Assembly: GCA_947166135.1 (NCBI GenBank)
Contig: CAMVDB010000021.1
Span: 1-32,811, forward strand
Length of the DNA: 32,811 nucleotides
Direction: 5' to 3'
From: an uncultured Clostridia bacterium
GTDB lineage: Bacteria; Bacillota; Clostridia; Oscillospirales; Acutalibacteraceae
Below the pieces are notes generated by a model. It saw only the letters and a list, made by a program, of their open reading frames with translations. It did not search any database and had not been told where the DNA came from. Shown here in pieces: positions 1 to 6,766 of the stretch. The position numbers and the translations under genes were made by a program. The number at the start of each line of letters is the position of its first letter. The stretch's first letter is position 1.

Positions 1-7
1 AAATACT

Positions 8-45
8 AAAGCCATGTTTCAGCTTCCGCCGAAACATGGCTTTTT
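8..45. terminator. Intrinsic terminator hairpin at window edge
   Basis: A perfect 13-bp stem (8-20 with 31-43) with a 10-nt loop is followed on the plus strand by a T run (41-45). On the minus strand it lies downstream of galU and ends in a weaker T-rich tail. It may serve a plus-strand gene left of the window, galU, or both. A second perfect hairpin (57-65 with 71-79, core AGGAGCGG/CCGCTCCT) lies between it and galU and has no clear T tail. Confidence 0.75.
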
Positions 46-99
46 CTACAGACTGAAAGGAGCGGACGAACCGCTCCTTGCTTTTAAACTTTGTCGTGA

Positions 100-972
100 T
101 TATAAGGTCTTTGCGAGCTCTTTGATGTACTCTCTGAGTCCTTCGCCGACTTCCTTGTGCTTCAAGCCGACCTCAATGTTCGCCTGCAGGATTCCGAGCT
201 TGTTGCCCATGTCGTAGCGCTTCGAGGTGAACTCGACAGCGGTCATACCGTCTTTGCGTGCAAGCTCCGCCATCGCGTCGGTCAGCTGGATCTCCCCGCC
301 TGCTCCGGGCTCGGTATGGTCGAGGATCTCAAAGATATCGGGCGGCAGAACGCATCTTCCTAAGATCGAGTACAGAGAGAAGATATCTTCCTTTCTCTGC
401 GGCTTCTCGATCATGTCGGTACACTTGAATACATTGTCGTGGATGTTCTCAATCTTGAGAGAGCTGTACTTCTTGATCGCTTCCTCAGAGACCGGCTTGA
501 TACCCAGAACTCCCTTGCCGAAGGTTCCGTAGGCGTCGATCAGCTCCTTGGTCGCGGGAATGTCGCCGATAATGACGTCGTCGCCGTACATGACGACGAA
601 GGGCTCATCACCGATGAAGGTGCGCGCTCTGGATACCGCGTGACCTAAGCCCTTGGTTTCGATCTGGCGGATATAGTGGATGTTCGCCAGCTTGTGGATA
701 TCCTTGATGGAGTCGAGCTGTTCGGTCTTACCGGCTCTCTTTAAGATCTCCTCGAGGCTGACGGAGATATCGAAGTGATCTTCGATAACGCCCTTGCCGC
801 GGTTGGTGATGATGAGGATATCGGTGATGCCGGAGGCGACTGCCTCCTCGACAATGTACTGGATCGCGGGCTTGTCCACGATGGGGAGCATTTCCTTGGG
901 CATTGATTTGGTCGCCGGGAGTACGCGGGTGCCCAGACCCGCAGCAGGGATAACGGCTTTTGTGATTTTCAT
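100..972 (-). CDS. galU: UTP--glucose-1-phosphate uridylyltransferase
   Basis: This 290-residue cytosolic enzyme makes UDP-glucose from UTP and glucose-1-phosphate, feeding cell-envelope glycan and glycolipid synthesis. The N-terminus carries the nucleotidyltransferase signature PAAGLGTRVLPATKSMPKE (residues 9-27), followed by a conserved DKPAIQYIVEEA stretch. Mid-protein VVMYGDDVI and the C-terminal GEIQLTDA motif are both typical of GalU, and the length is standard. The ATG at 972 begins directly with the conserved KITKAVIPAAG segment. It sits 21 nt downstream of the zinc-ribbon membrane protein gene on the same strand, so the two are probably cotranscribed from the promoter at 2050-2078. 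Nothing is missing or unusual. The family call is secure. Confidence 0.96.
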   Translation of the reverse strand: MKITKAVIPAAGLGTRVLPATKSMPKEMLPIVDKPAIQYIVEEAVASGITDILIITNRGKGVIEDHFDISVSLEEILKRAGKTEQLDSIKDIHKLANIHYIRQIETKGLGHAVSRARTFIGDEPFVVMYGDDVIIGDIPATKELIDAYGTFGKGVLGIKPVSEEAIKKYSSLKIENIHDNVFKCTDMIEKPQRKEDIFSLYSILGRCVLPPDIFEILDHTEPGAGGEIQLTDAMAELARKDGMTAVEFTSKRYDMGNKLGILQANIEVGLKHKEVGEGLREYIKELAKTL

Positions 973-993
973 GTTATTAAACCCTTTCGTTCA

Positions 994-2019
994 TCAGATG
1001 ATGAGTATGTTTGTAAAGTAATAGATGATCATGGCGGAGCCGAAGACCGACGCGGCAAGCGCCATGTTGACGCCGCCCTTGGTCTGCAGTAATGTCTCCG
1101 GGTTCTCGCCTTCGGTTGCCTGATTTTTGATCTGTGTGATCTGTTGCTTGCAGTGCTTCATGTACAGCCTGTTGAAGCATGCGCCCACTACGATCTTAAT
1201 CACGAAGAACACCAGCATAGCGATGACGGGGAGATACAGGATCATCAGGTCGGTAGAGGACAGCTTCGAGAGATAGACGCTGTAGTTATTGACCATAGTC
1301 ATGTAGTCCTGCCCCTGTCCCATGACGTTGTTCGTGAAGTTCTCGAATACCGAGCGGTAGACGATCGTGAAGTACAGCACGATCGAGAAGATCGCGAGCT
1401 GCAGGGCGAACAGCGCCGCGCCGACCTTGTACATCTTGCGGTACAGCAGGTATGCGCTGGTCAGAAGCGCCGCAGAGAAGTTGAACTTGCTGCGGTTGAA
1501 GGTGCTGATATTGTAGAAGACGCGGCTGAAATAAGGGGTATTCTGCTTGACGTACTTCGCCGCTTCTCCTGCATTTACGCCCTCGCCGAAGTCAGCGTCG
1601 TTCGGAACGCCCGCCAGGGGATCGAGGAAGGGGATAGGCTGTCCGTTCTCATCCTGATTACCCTCCGCGTTGCGGAAAGCACCGCCGCCGAACGGAAAGC
1701 CCGCTCCGGGCTGCGACTGCTGCGTGGCGGTATTCCGACGGGGCTGATCGCCCGAGAGAGAGGTGCCGCAGTACTTGCAGAAGAAGCTGTTCTCGTCGTT
1801 TTCCTTGCCGCAGGACGGGCATTTCTTGATCTTCGGCAGCTCATGCTGTTCAGCTGTATAATCATAGCCCTCGTCATGACGCTCGCTGTTCGCGCAGTGA
1901 CCCAAGCTTTCGTAGCACGCACGGTGATGCGGCGTACCGCACTCGGGGCATACAACGACGTCGTCGTCAGCGTGAAAGCGCTTATCACATACGGGGCAAA
2001 TATGACCAATATAATCCAT
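994..2019 (-). CDS. RING-like/zinc-ribbon membrane protein (DUF2628-like)
   Basis: The protein has about 341 residues and no recognised enzymatic function. Its N-terminus has a prokaryotic RING-like cysteine/histidine cluster: CPVC at 8-11, CPEC at 24-27, HH at 31-32, C35, H41 and C42. Around residues 67-90 there is a second zinc ribbon (CPSC...CKYC). A Pro/Gly/Gln-rich linker follows. The C-terminal half has the aromatic/basic YRKMYKV segment and about three hydrophobic segments, resembling DUF2628 membrane proteins. I chose the ATG at 2019 because AGGAG lies 7 nt upstream; an in-frame ATG at 2025 is too close to that site. It is the first gene of a probable two-gene operon with galU. A role in envelope homeostasis or membrane-associated sensing is only a guess. 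Confidence 0.8.
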   Translation of the reverse strand: MDYIGHICPVCDKRFHADDDVVVCPECGTPHHRACYESLGHCANSERHDEGYDYTAEQHELPKIKKCPSCGKENDENSFFCKYCGTSLSGDQPRRNTATQQSQPGAGFPFGGGAFRNAEGNQDENGQPIPFLDPLAGVPNDADFGEGVNAGEAAKYVKQNTPYFSRVFYNISTFNRSKFNFSAALLTSAYLLYRKMYKVGAALFALQLAIFSIVLYFTIVYRSVFENFTNNVMGQGQDYMTMVNNYSVYLSKLSSTDLMILYLPVIAMLVFFVIKIVVGACFNRLYMKHCKQQITQIKNQATEGENPETLLQTKGGVNMALAASVFGSAMIIYYFTNILII

Positions 2020-2049
2020 AAGCATACTCCTACTTATATTATCCTATAT

Positions 2050-2078
2050 AGTATAGCAAAAAAGAATGTTTTATGCAA
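2050..2078 (-). promoter_or_regulatory. Sigma-A type promoter for zinc-ribbon gene and galU
   Basis: On the minus strand TTGCAT (2073-2078) and TATACT (2050-2055) are separated by exactly 17 nt, about 30 nt upstream of the start at 2019. It is divergent from the prfB promoter. Confidence 0.7.
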
Positions 2079-2150
2079 CCATAATTTTTGTGAACAATTT
2101 TGCATAATATGTGATTCCGCCCAAAGAGCGCAATTATGCAAGATTTCTTC

Positions 2151-2179
2151 TTTACAGAATCGCCGAGATGTATTATAAT
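2151..2179 (+). promoter_or_regulatory. Sigma-A type promoter of prfB
   Basis: TTTACA (2151-2156) and TATAAT (2174-2179) have a 17-nt spacer, with the start codon 32 nt downstream of the -10 box. Confidence 0.75.
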
Positions 2180-2211
2180 AATACAGTATGAATTTCTAAT
2201 GAGGGATAACT

Positions 2212-3330
2212 ATGCTGCAATTTGAAGAACTGAAATTAAAGCTGGAGGGTATGAAGCCCGAGATCGTTGATCTGGCTTCCGCGCTTGGACTCGAGCCGAT
2301 GCGCCGTGAGATCCAGCAGCTGGAGAACCGTGCCGCCGAGCCGGGCTTCTGGGATGATATGGACAATTCGCAGAAAATTCTCCAGCGTACCTCCAACCTG
2401 AAAGCCAAGGTCGAGAAGTATGAGAAGCTCGAGGCGCGCTATGAGGATACTCTCGCGCTGATCGAACTCGGCGATGAAGCCGAGGATGAGAGCCTGATCG
2501 AAGAAGCGCAGGAGGAGATCGACGCTATTCGCGCCGATATCGACCGCCAGCGTCTTGAAACACTTTTGACCGGTGAATATGATAAGAACAACGCCATCCT
2601 GACCTTCCATGCCGGTTCCGGCGGTACCGAGGCGCAGGACTGGGCGGAGATGCTGTACCGCATGTACACCCGCTGGGCAGCTGCTCACGGCTTCAACGTC
2701 AAGGAGATCGACTACCTCGACGGCGATGAAGCGGGTCTCAAGAGCGCCGTCCTCCTGATCGAGGGTGAGAACGCCTACGGTTACTTGAAGAGCGAAGCGG
2801 GCGTTCACCGTCTGGTGCGCGTATCGCCGTTCGATTCCGCGGGCAGACGCCACACGAGCTTCTCCTCGCTGGAGGTCATGCCCGAGATCAATGATGATAT
2901 CAAGGTCGAGATCCCGCCCGAGGAGATCAAGATGGATGTGTACCGTGCGTCCGGCGCAGGCGGCCAGAAGGTCAACAAGACCTCCTCCGCCGTTCGTCTG
3001 ACCCATATCCCGACGGGTATCGTCGTCGCCTCTCAGGTCGAGCGTTCCCAGTACCAGAACCGCGACGTCGCGATGAAGATGCTGGTTTCTAAGCTCATGG
3101 AGATCAAGGAGCGCGAGCACCTCGAGAAGATCGAGGATATCAAGGGTGTGCAGAAGGAGATCACCTGGGGTTCCCAGATCCGTTCCTATGTATTCATGCC
3201 GTATACGCTCGTCAAGGATCATCGCACCTCCTACGAGACCGGCAACATCAACGCCGTAATGGACGGCGATCTCGACGGCTTCATCAACGCTTATCTGAAG
3301 GCGCTGTCGCTGGGCGAGTTACAGGGATAA
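2212..3330 (+). CDS. prfB: Peptide chain release factor 2
   Basis: Class I release factor (372 residues) that terminates translation at UGA and UAA on the ribosome. Visible signatures are the RF2-type SPF tripeptide in VRVSPFDSAGRRHTS, which separates it from RF1 (PxT), and the catalytic GGQ loop in SGAGGQKVNKTSSAVRLTH. The coiled N-terminal domain and the C-terminal LSLGELQG tail are typical and the length is normal. The reading frame is open from ATG 2212 to the stop. The in-frame UGA and upstream internal Shine-Dalgarno that many bacteria use for autoregulatory +1 frameshifting are absent: codons 25-26 read CTT GGA rather than CTT TGA. The ribosome site is GAGGG upstream of the ATG. It is a single-gene unit with its own promoter and terminator. 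Confidence 0.97.
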   Translation: MLQFEELKLKLEGMKPEIVDLASALGLEPMRREIQQLENRAAEPGFWDDMDNSQKILQRTSNLKAKVEKYEKLEARYEDTLALIELGDEAEDESLIEEAQEEIDAIRADIDRQRLETLLTGEYDKNNAILTFHAGSGGTEAQDWAEMLYRMYTRWAAAHGFNVKEIDYLDGDEAGLKSAVLLIEGENAYGYLKSEAGVHRLVRVSPFDSAGRRHTSFSSLEVMPEINDDIKVEIPPEEIKMDVYRASGAGGQKVNKTSSAVRLTHIPTGIVVASQVERSQYQNRDVAMKMLVSKLMEIKEREHLEKIEDIKGVQKEITWGSQIRSYVFMPYTLVKDHRTSYETGNINAVMDGDLDGFINAYLKALSLGELQG

Positions 3331-3338
3331 TATAGAAC

Positions 3339-3371
3339 GGGGCAGTTCGAACGAACTGCCCCTTACTGTTG
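3339..3371 (+). terminator. Intrinsic terminator of prfB
   Basis: An 11-bp GC-rich stem (3339-3349 with 3352-3362, GGGGCAGTTCG paired to CGAACTGCCCC) lies directly after the prfB stop and is followed by a moderately T-rich stretch. Because the next gene converges, it may work in both directions. Confidence 0.75.
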
Positions 3372-3378
3372 CGTTATA

Positions 3379-4167
3379 TTATAGTTGCTTGATGATCTCT
3401 ACGGGGATCGCGATCCATTCTCTGACGAAAAAGGTCGGATATGCGATCATACCGACGTGATTGGTCCGAGAATTGACCGCACCCGCGTTGATCTCCTTAT
3501 CCGCCTTATGCAGGATGATGCGCGCTCTCAGCTGATGGTAGCTGTCGGTGACGATCGCGAGCTCCCGGTTCAGCGATTTTTCGCGGATGACGCTCAGCGA
3601 GTAACGGATATTTTCATCAGTGTTGGTCGCCTGATCCTCCATGATGACGCGTTCGCTTTCAATCCCTGCTTCGGTCAGATTATCATACATGCACTGCGCT
3701 TCGCTGATATGCTCGTCCGAGCCTTTACCGCCCGTGACGACCGCGACAGCCTGCGGATTTTCCCGAAGATAACTTTCAGCCGCGTCGATACGCTGCTGCA
3801 GCATCGCGCTCGCGCCCCACGGTTTGACCTGCGCGCCGAGTACGACGGCGGTGCTGTTCTGTGACGGTTTCTTCACCATGGCGTATACCATGAATCCGGA
3901 TACGATGATCGCATAAATCAGGAACGCTGACGCACCGATCTGGATGATCCTCATGATCAACTTGCCGAAGCCGTTAGTCAGCATCAGCGCTTTGAGCTTA
4001 TCGTAATACTTCGAGAAGCCGAAGCGGAAGATCAGCGCAAGACACAGAAGGATCCCGAGGACGGTTCCATGATTGCGGATGCCGTAGGTTACCGTCGGTA
4101 CGATGAACCACACGAGGAAGACAGCGGCGACGAGTGTGATAACGATATGCACGACGCGCTTCATCAT
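3379..4167 (-). CDS. YdcF/ElyC/SanA family membrane protein (DUF218)
   Basis: This 262-residue protein has about four hydrophobic segments in the first 100 residues, followed by an extracytoplasmic DUF218 domain. Family hallmarks are AVVLGAQV at the domain start, RIDAAESYL, AVVTGGKGSDE, SEAQ, ESERVIMEDQATNTDEN with the conserved Asn/Thr pair, and AIVTDSYHQLRA. Family members act at the envelope (E. coli ElyC and SanA affect peptidoglycan and vancomycin sensitivity), but the chemistry is not established. The start overlaps the stop of the upstream TSCPD-domain gene (ATGA, 4164-4167), so the pair is translationally coupled. The next codon is also ATG, so the start could be one residue later. 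Confidence 0.88.
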   Translation of the reverse strand: MMKRVVHIVITLVAAVFLVWFIVPTVTYGIRNHGTVLGILLCLALIFRFGFSKYYDKLKALMLTNGFGKLIMRIIQIGASAFLIYAIIVSGFMVYAMVKKPSQNSTAVVLGAQVKPWGASAMLQQRIDAAESYLRENPQAVAVVTGGKGSDEHISEAQCMYDNLTEAGIESERVIMEDQATNTDENIRYSLSVIREKSLNRELAIVTDSYHQLRARIILHKADKEINAGAVNSRTNHVGMIAYPTFFVREWIAIPVEIIKQL

Positions 4168-4412
4168 GCTTCACGCGCGGCGATCAGAGCGTTCGCAAGC
4201 TGGTCGGGACAGGAGGTTCCTCTGCCGGCGCAGTCGATACCCTGTAATCTCTCGATCGCCTCGTCGACCTCCATGCCGGCTACGAGCTTGCCGATACCCT
4301 GCAGGTTGCCGTTACAGCCGCCTAAGAACCGACAGCTCTTGATGACGTCATCCTCGATCTCGAGCTCGATCAGTCGCGAGCATACGCCGTGGGGGATATA
4401 AGTATATTTCAT
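4164..4412 (-). CDS. TSCPD domain protein (TIGR03905 family)
   Basis: A small 82-residue protein with the TSCPD domain, which also occurs at the C-terminus of some B12-dependent ribonucleotide reductases. Conserved features are CSRLIELEIEDDVI near the N-terminus, the FLGGCNGNLQGI turn, and the terminal CAGRGTSCPDQLA motif that names the family. Five Cys residues (C11, C27, C33, C61, C68) could bind metal, but the stand-alone function is unknown. The ribosome site is GAGGAA 5 nt before the ATG. It overlaps the downstream YdcF-like gene by 4 nt. Upstream lies a 278-bp repeat element (4431-4708), so any dedicated promoter must lie inside that element or in the short spacer before tRNA-Gly. I could not find a convincing one. 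Confidence 0.88.
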   Translation of the reverse strand: MKYTYIPHGVCSRLIELEIEDDVIKSCRFLGGCNGNLQGIGKLVAGMEVDEAIERLQGIDCAGRGTSCPDQLANALIAAREA

Positions 4413-4430
4413 TTCATTTCCTCATTTCCT

Positions 4431-4708
4431 TAAGCAACCGAGAACAAATCCGAACCCGGTTTTGACGGGCATATTTCCGCCCGCTCTTTGTTAAAATCCT
4501 CGCGAACCCGTCAGGGTTCGCTGTGGTTTTGCCGCGATCAGACGAAAATCTGCTCCGGCAAAACTCCGAAGGACTGAAAATGTGCAAGATTTCGAGAAGA
4601 ATTCGGTGCAGAAAGTGCAGGCAGGCTGGCGCCTGCCAAGATTGATAAGCCGAATTATTCCGAAATATTGCCATTTACAGCGTGTTCGGATTTATTCTCG
4701 GTTGCTTA
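4431..4708. mobile_element. TA-flanked MITE-like inverted-repeat element
   Basis: A 278-bp non-coding element is bounded by 25-nt terminal inverted repeats (4431-4455 and 4684-4708) that match at 24 of 25 positions. The ends start AGCAACCGAGAA and are flanked by TA, as with IS630/Tc1-mariner type target duplication. The interior holds three self-complementary segments: 4502-4521 (GCGAACCC/GGGTTCGC), 4526-4564 (GTTTTGCCG/CGGCAAAAC) and 4620-4637 (GGCAGGC/GCCTGCC). There is no transposase. A minus-strand open frame (4414-4674) crosses it but has no recognisable protein features. A deleted relative lies at 30091-30126. Confidence 0.7.
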
Positions 4709-4720
4709 GCTTTCAGATAT

Positions 4721-4746
4721 AATAAAAGGCCTGCTAAAGCAAGCCT
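4721..4746 (-). terminator. Terminator of tRNA-Gly
   Basis: On the minus strand, directly after the CCA end of the tRNA, a hairpin (AGGCTTGC, TTTA loop, GCAGGCCT with one bulge) is followed by TTTTATTAT. Confidence 0.75.
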
Positions 4747-4821
4747 TGGAGCGGATAACGGGGCTCGAACCCGCAACATCGACCTTGGGAAGGTCGCGCT
4801 CTACCATTGAACTACATCCGC
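4747..4821 (-). tRNA. tRNA-Gly (anticodon CCC)
   Basis: The minus strand folds into a complete cloverleaf of 75 nt with the CCA end encoded. The acceptor stem is GCGGATG/TATCCGC with one G-T pair and discriminator T, as usual for bacterial tRNA-Gly. The D-arm contains AGTTCAATGGTAGAGC. The anticodon stem is CGACC/GGTCG with loop TTCCCAA, giving anticodon CCC (reads GGG). The T-arm holds GGGTTCGAACCC. It has its own promoter (4834-4862) and terminator. Confidence 0.97.
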
Positions 4822-4833
4822 ATTTGCAAACCT

Positions 4834-4862
4834 ATTATAGTACGTCTTTCATCCGAAGTCAA
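4834..4862 (-). promoter_or_regulatory. Promoter of tRNA-Gly
   Basis: On the minus strand TTGACT (4857-4862) and TATAAT (4834-4839) have a 17-nt spacer. The -10 box lies 12 nt before the mature 5' end. Confidence 0.85.
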
Positions 4863-4915
4863 GAACTTCACAAATTCTTTACATTCCCATAAAGGCTGAT
4901 AGTTTGAGAAAATTC

Positions 4916-4944
4916 TTGACAAACGGCGATTTATCCATTATAAT
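4916..4944 (+). promoter_or_regulatory. Consensus sigma-A promoter of rpsF-ssb-rpsR
   Basis: A perfect consensus: TTGACA (4916-4921), 17-nt spacer, TATAAT (4939-4944). It is divergent from the tRNA-Gly promoter. Confidence 0.93.
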
Positions 4945-4950
4945 ACTGCT

Positions 4951-5040
4951 GTTATGTGTGTCACTATGCCCATAACGCAAGAATAAACCTTGCGCTGTAT
5001 CGATCGGTACGGCGCCAAATGTCCAAGAGGAGGTGTAAAC
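4951..5040 (+). promoter_or_regulatory. rpsF leader with hairpin
   Basis: About 90 nt of untranslated leader separates the promoter from rpsF. It holds a 6-bp hairpin (4976-4981 with 4989-4994, CGCAAG/CTTGCG), then a GC-rich segment and a strong AGGAGG site. In several bacteria the rpsF leader binds the S6:S18 pair for autoregulation. I could not place that motif with confidence here. Confidence 0.35.
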
Positions 5041-5433
5041 ATGGCATTGAAAGCGAATTACGAGACTGTAATGGTATTTTCAATGAAGCAGGGCGAGGAA
5101 GGCATCCAGGCTCTCATCGAGAAGTTCAAGGCTCTCATCGAGAAGCATGCTACTCTGCAGAGTGTTGACGAGTGGGGCAAGCGCAAGCTGGCTTACCTGA
5201 TCAACAAAGAGGCTGAGGGCTACTATGTGCTGATGAACTTCGAGTCTGAGGCTGAGTTCCCCGCAGAGCTGGATCGTATCTATAAGATCACCGACGGCGT
5301 TATCCGCTCATTGATCATCCGCAAGCCCGAGGGTTCCGAGGTCGAAGCTAAGGAAGAGCCCAAGGCTGAAGAGGCTCCCGCTGAGGAAGCTCCCGCAGAG
5401 GAAGCTCCCGCTGCCGAAGAGGCTGCTGAATAA
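5041..5433 (+). CDS. rpsF: 30S ribosomal protein S6
   Basis: This 130-residue protein of the 30S platform pairs with S18. The core (about residues 1-97) shows NYETVMVFSMKQGEEG, VDEWGKRKLAYLINKEAEGYYVL, and the usual FPAELDRIYKITDGVIRSLIIRK. The C-terminus is an acidic, repetitive Glu/Ala/Pro tail (EEAPAEEAP repeats) of about 35 residues, low-complexity and common in Clostridia S6. I chose the ATG at 5041 because AGGAGG lies 7 nt before it and the conserved domain starts there; the upstream in-frame ATG at 4990 lies in the leader. It is the first gene of the conserved rpsF-ssb-rpsR operon. Confidence 0.97.
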   Translation: MALKANYETVMVFSMKQGEEGIQALIEKFKALIEKHATLQSVDEWGKRKLAYLINKEAEGYYVLMNFESEAEFPAELDRIYKITDGVIRSLIIRKPEGSEVEAKEEPKAEEAPAEEAPAEEAPAAEEAAE

Positions 5434-5494
5434 GCAACACTACTGACGAATAAAGATTTTTACGGCAAATTGCCGGAACGAAAGGATTTCTACT

Positions 5495-5980
5495 ATGATT
5501 AACAGAGTTATTTTGATGGGTCGCCTCGTAGCCGATCCTGAGCTTAAGACCACTACCAGCGGTATTTCCGTAACCTCATTCCGCATCGCTGTCGACCGCA
5601 GTTATGTCAAGGCGGGCGCTGAGCGCCAGGCTGATTTCTTTGACATCGTCGCATGGCGCAGCTCGGCTGAGTTCGTATGCCGCAACTTCTCCAAGGGCTC
5701 CCTGATCGCAGTTGACGGTCAGCTCCAGTCCCGTCAGTACCAGACGAAGGACGGACAGAACCGTACCGCGATCGAAGTCGTCGCTGACAACGTCAGCTTC
5801 ACCGGCGAGCGCCGTGATAACTCCGGCACCTATGGCGGCGGTTATTCACAGGCTCCGCGCGCGAACGCTTACGGCGGTTCTCAGATCGCCCCGGAGCCCG
5901 CGCCTCAGCCCGCGGCTTATTCCGCAGGCTCCGCCGACGACTTCCAGGTCATGCCCCTGGACGATGATCTGCCGTTCTGA
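5495..5980 (+). CDS. ssb: Single-stranded DNA-binding protein
   Basis: A 161-residue SSB that coats single-stranded DNA in replication, repair and recombination. The OB-fold (about 1-105) starts INRVILMGRLVADPELKTT, includes ADFFDIVAWRSSAEFVCRNF, and ends IEVVADNVSFTGERR. A Gly/Pro/Ala-rich disordered linker leads to the acidic tip DDDLPF that recruits partner proteins. Its position between rpsF and rpsR matches the Firmicutes arrangement. A short perfect hairpin (CGGCAA/TTGCCG, 5463-5475) lies just before the AAAGGA ribosome site. Confidence 0.97.
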   Translation: MINRVILMGRLVADPELKTTTSGISVTSFRIAVDRSYVKAGAERQADFFDIVAWRSSAEFVCRNFSKGSLIAVDGQLQSRQYQTKDGQNRTAIEVVADNVSFTGERRDNSGTYGGGYSQAPRANAYGGSQIAPEPAPQPAAYSAGSADDFQVMPLDDDLPF

Positions 5981-5983
5981 TAT

Positions 5984-6052
5984 CTTTCTCGTGTGAGAAA
6001 GCAGAAAACATGAATGTTACTTTAATCTGAACACGGTCACCGACCGCTGTTC
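5984..6052 (+). other. Two hairpins in the ssb-rpsR spacer
   Basis: The 98-nt spacer holds CTTTCTC/GAGAAAG (5984-6001) and a longer imperfect stem with GAACA/TGTTC and GGTC/GACC (6029-6052). Neither has a T tail. They may be processing or stability elements inside the operon transcript. Confidence 0.4.
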
Positions 6053-6078
6053 AATATGATACGAAAGGAGAACCCAAC

Positions 6079-6312
6079 ATGGCTGATAGACCTATGGGTA
6101 ACAGACGCCGCCGTAAGGTATGCGGCTTCTGCGTGGACAAGGTTGAGTATATCGATTATAAGGATATCGCTCGTCTGCGTCGTTATATGTCCGAGCGTGC
6201 TAAGATTCTGCCCCGTCGTGTGACAGGTACCTGCGCTGCTCATCAGCGTGCACTGACCACCGCTATCAAGCGTGCTCGTCAGCTCGCTCTCTTACCTTAT
6301 ACTTCAGACTGA
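6079..6312 (+). CDS. rpsR: 30S ribosomal protein S18
   Basis: A 77-residue small, basic S18. Visible features are a basic N-terminus ([10 protein letters not shown]), the conserved [25 protein letters not shown] core, and [26 protein letters not shown]. The CGFC pair together with the later Cys/His (CAAH) marks the zinc-binding form of S18 rather than the zinc-free paralog. The ribosome site AAAGGAG is well placed. It is the last gene of the operon and is followed by a strong terminator. Confidence 0.97.
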   Translation: MADRPMGNRRRRKVCGFCVDKVEYIDYKDIARLRRYMSERAKILPRRVTGTCAAHQRALTTAIKRARQLALLPYTSD

Positions 6313-6329
6313 TCGATCATTACAGTCAA

Positions 6330-6371
6330 AGACCGGCTCGCGCTTCATGCGCCGAGCCGGTCTGATTTTTT
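6330..6371 (+). terminator. Terminator of rpsF-ssb-rpsR
   Basis: A perfect 11-bp stem (AGACCGGCTCG at 6330-6340, CGAGCCGGTCT at 6353-6363) is followed by GATTTTTT. It may also stop the converging mazF unit. Confidence 0.92.
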
Positions 6372-6388
6372 ATATTTATCTCGGGCGA

Positions 6389-6736
6389 TCATCCGATCAG
6401 ACCGAAGCTGACGGAGAGCGCCTGGTTCACCGCCTTCATCGAGCGGTAGTCGATCGAGCCCATTTTCTCTTTGAGTCGTCGCTTGTCGAGAGTACGCACC
6501 TGTTCGAGCAGTACGACGCTGTCCTTGTGCAGTCCGCAGTCGCCTGCTTCGATCGCGATATGGGTGGGTAGGTTGTTCTTGCTCTGTTTACTGGTGATCG
6601 CCGCCGCGATGACGGTGGGGGAGTAACGGTTGCCGACGTCGTTCTGAATGATCAGCACCGGTCTGATCCCGCCCTGTTCGCTGCCTACTACGGGACTGAG
6701 GTCGGCGTAATAGATATCGCCGCGCTTTATGTTCAT
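6389..6736 (-). CDS. MazF/EndoA family mRNA interferase, orphan
   Basis: A 115-residue PemK/MazF-fold endoribonuclease of the Firmicutes EndoA type, which cleaves mRNA at short motifs. It begins [20 protein letters not shown] and keeps the catalytic positions of that family, Arg25 (GGIRPV) and Thr48 (AAITSK), with the conserved PTHIAIEA and [12 protein letters not shown] segments. It therefore looks active. No small antitoxin gene (MazE/EndoAI type) precedes it. The upstream neighbour on the same strand, 30 nt away, is a cation efflux gene. AGGAG lies 9 nt before the ATG. The antitoxin may be encoded elsewhere. Confidence 0.93.
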   Translation of the reverse strand: MNIKRGDIYYADLSPVVGSEQGGIRPVLIIQNDVGNRYSPTVIAAAITSKQSKNNLPTHIAIEAGDCGLHKDSVVLLEQVRTLDKRRLKEKMGSIDYRSMKAVNQALSVSFGLIG

Positions 6737-6766
6737 ACTTTCACGCTCCTGTGTTTTTCTACGATA

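Noticed and set aside
1144..2178. Long plus-strand open frame opposite the zinc-ribbon membrane protein gene
   Set aside because: It is an antisense shadow with low-complexity Arg/Glu/Leu composition and no domain signature; the minus-strand frame has clear zinc motifs, a ribosome site and membrane segments.
4414..4674. 86-residue minus-strand open frame inside the TA-flanked element
   Set aside because: It crosses an inverted repeat and internal hairpins, has no family features and ends 2 nt before the real TSCPD gene. I see it as non-coding repeat sequence.
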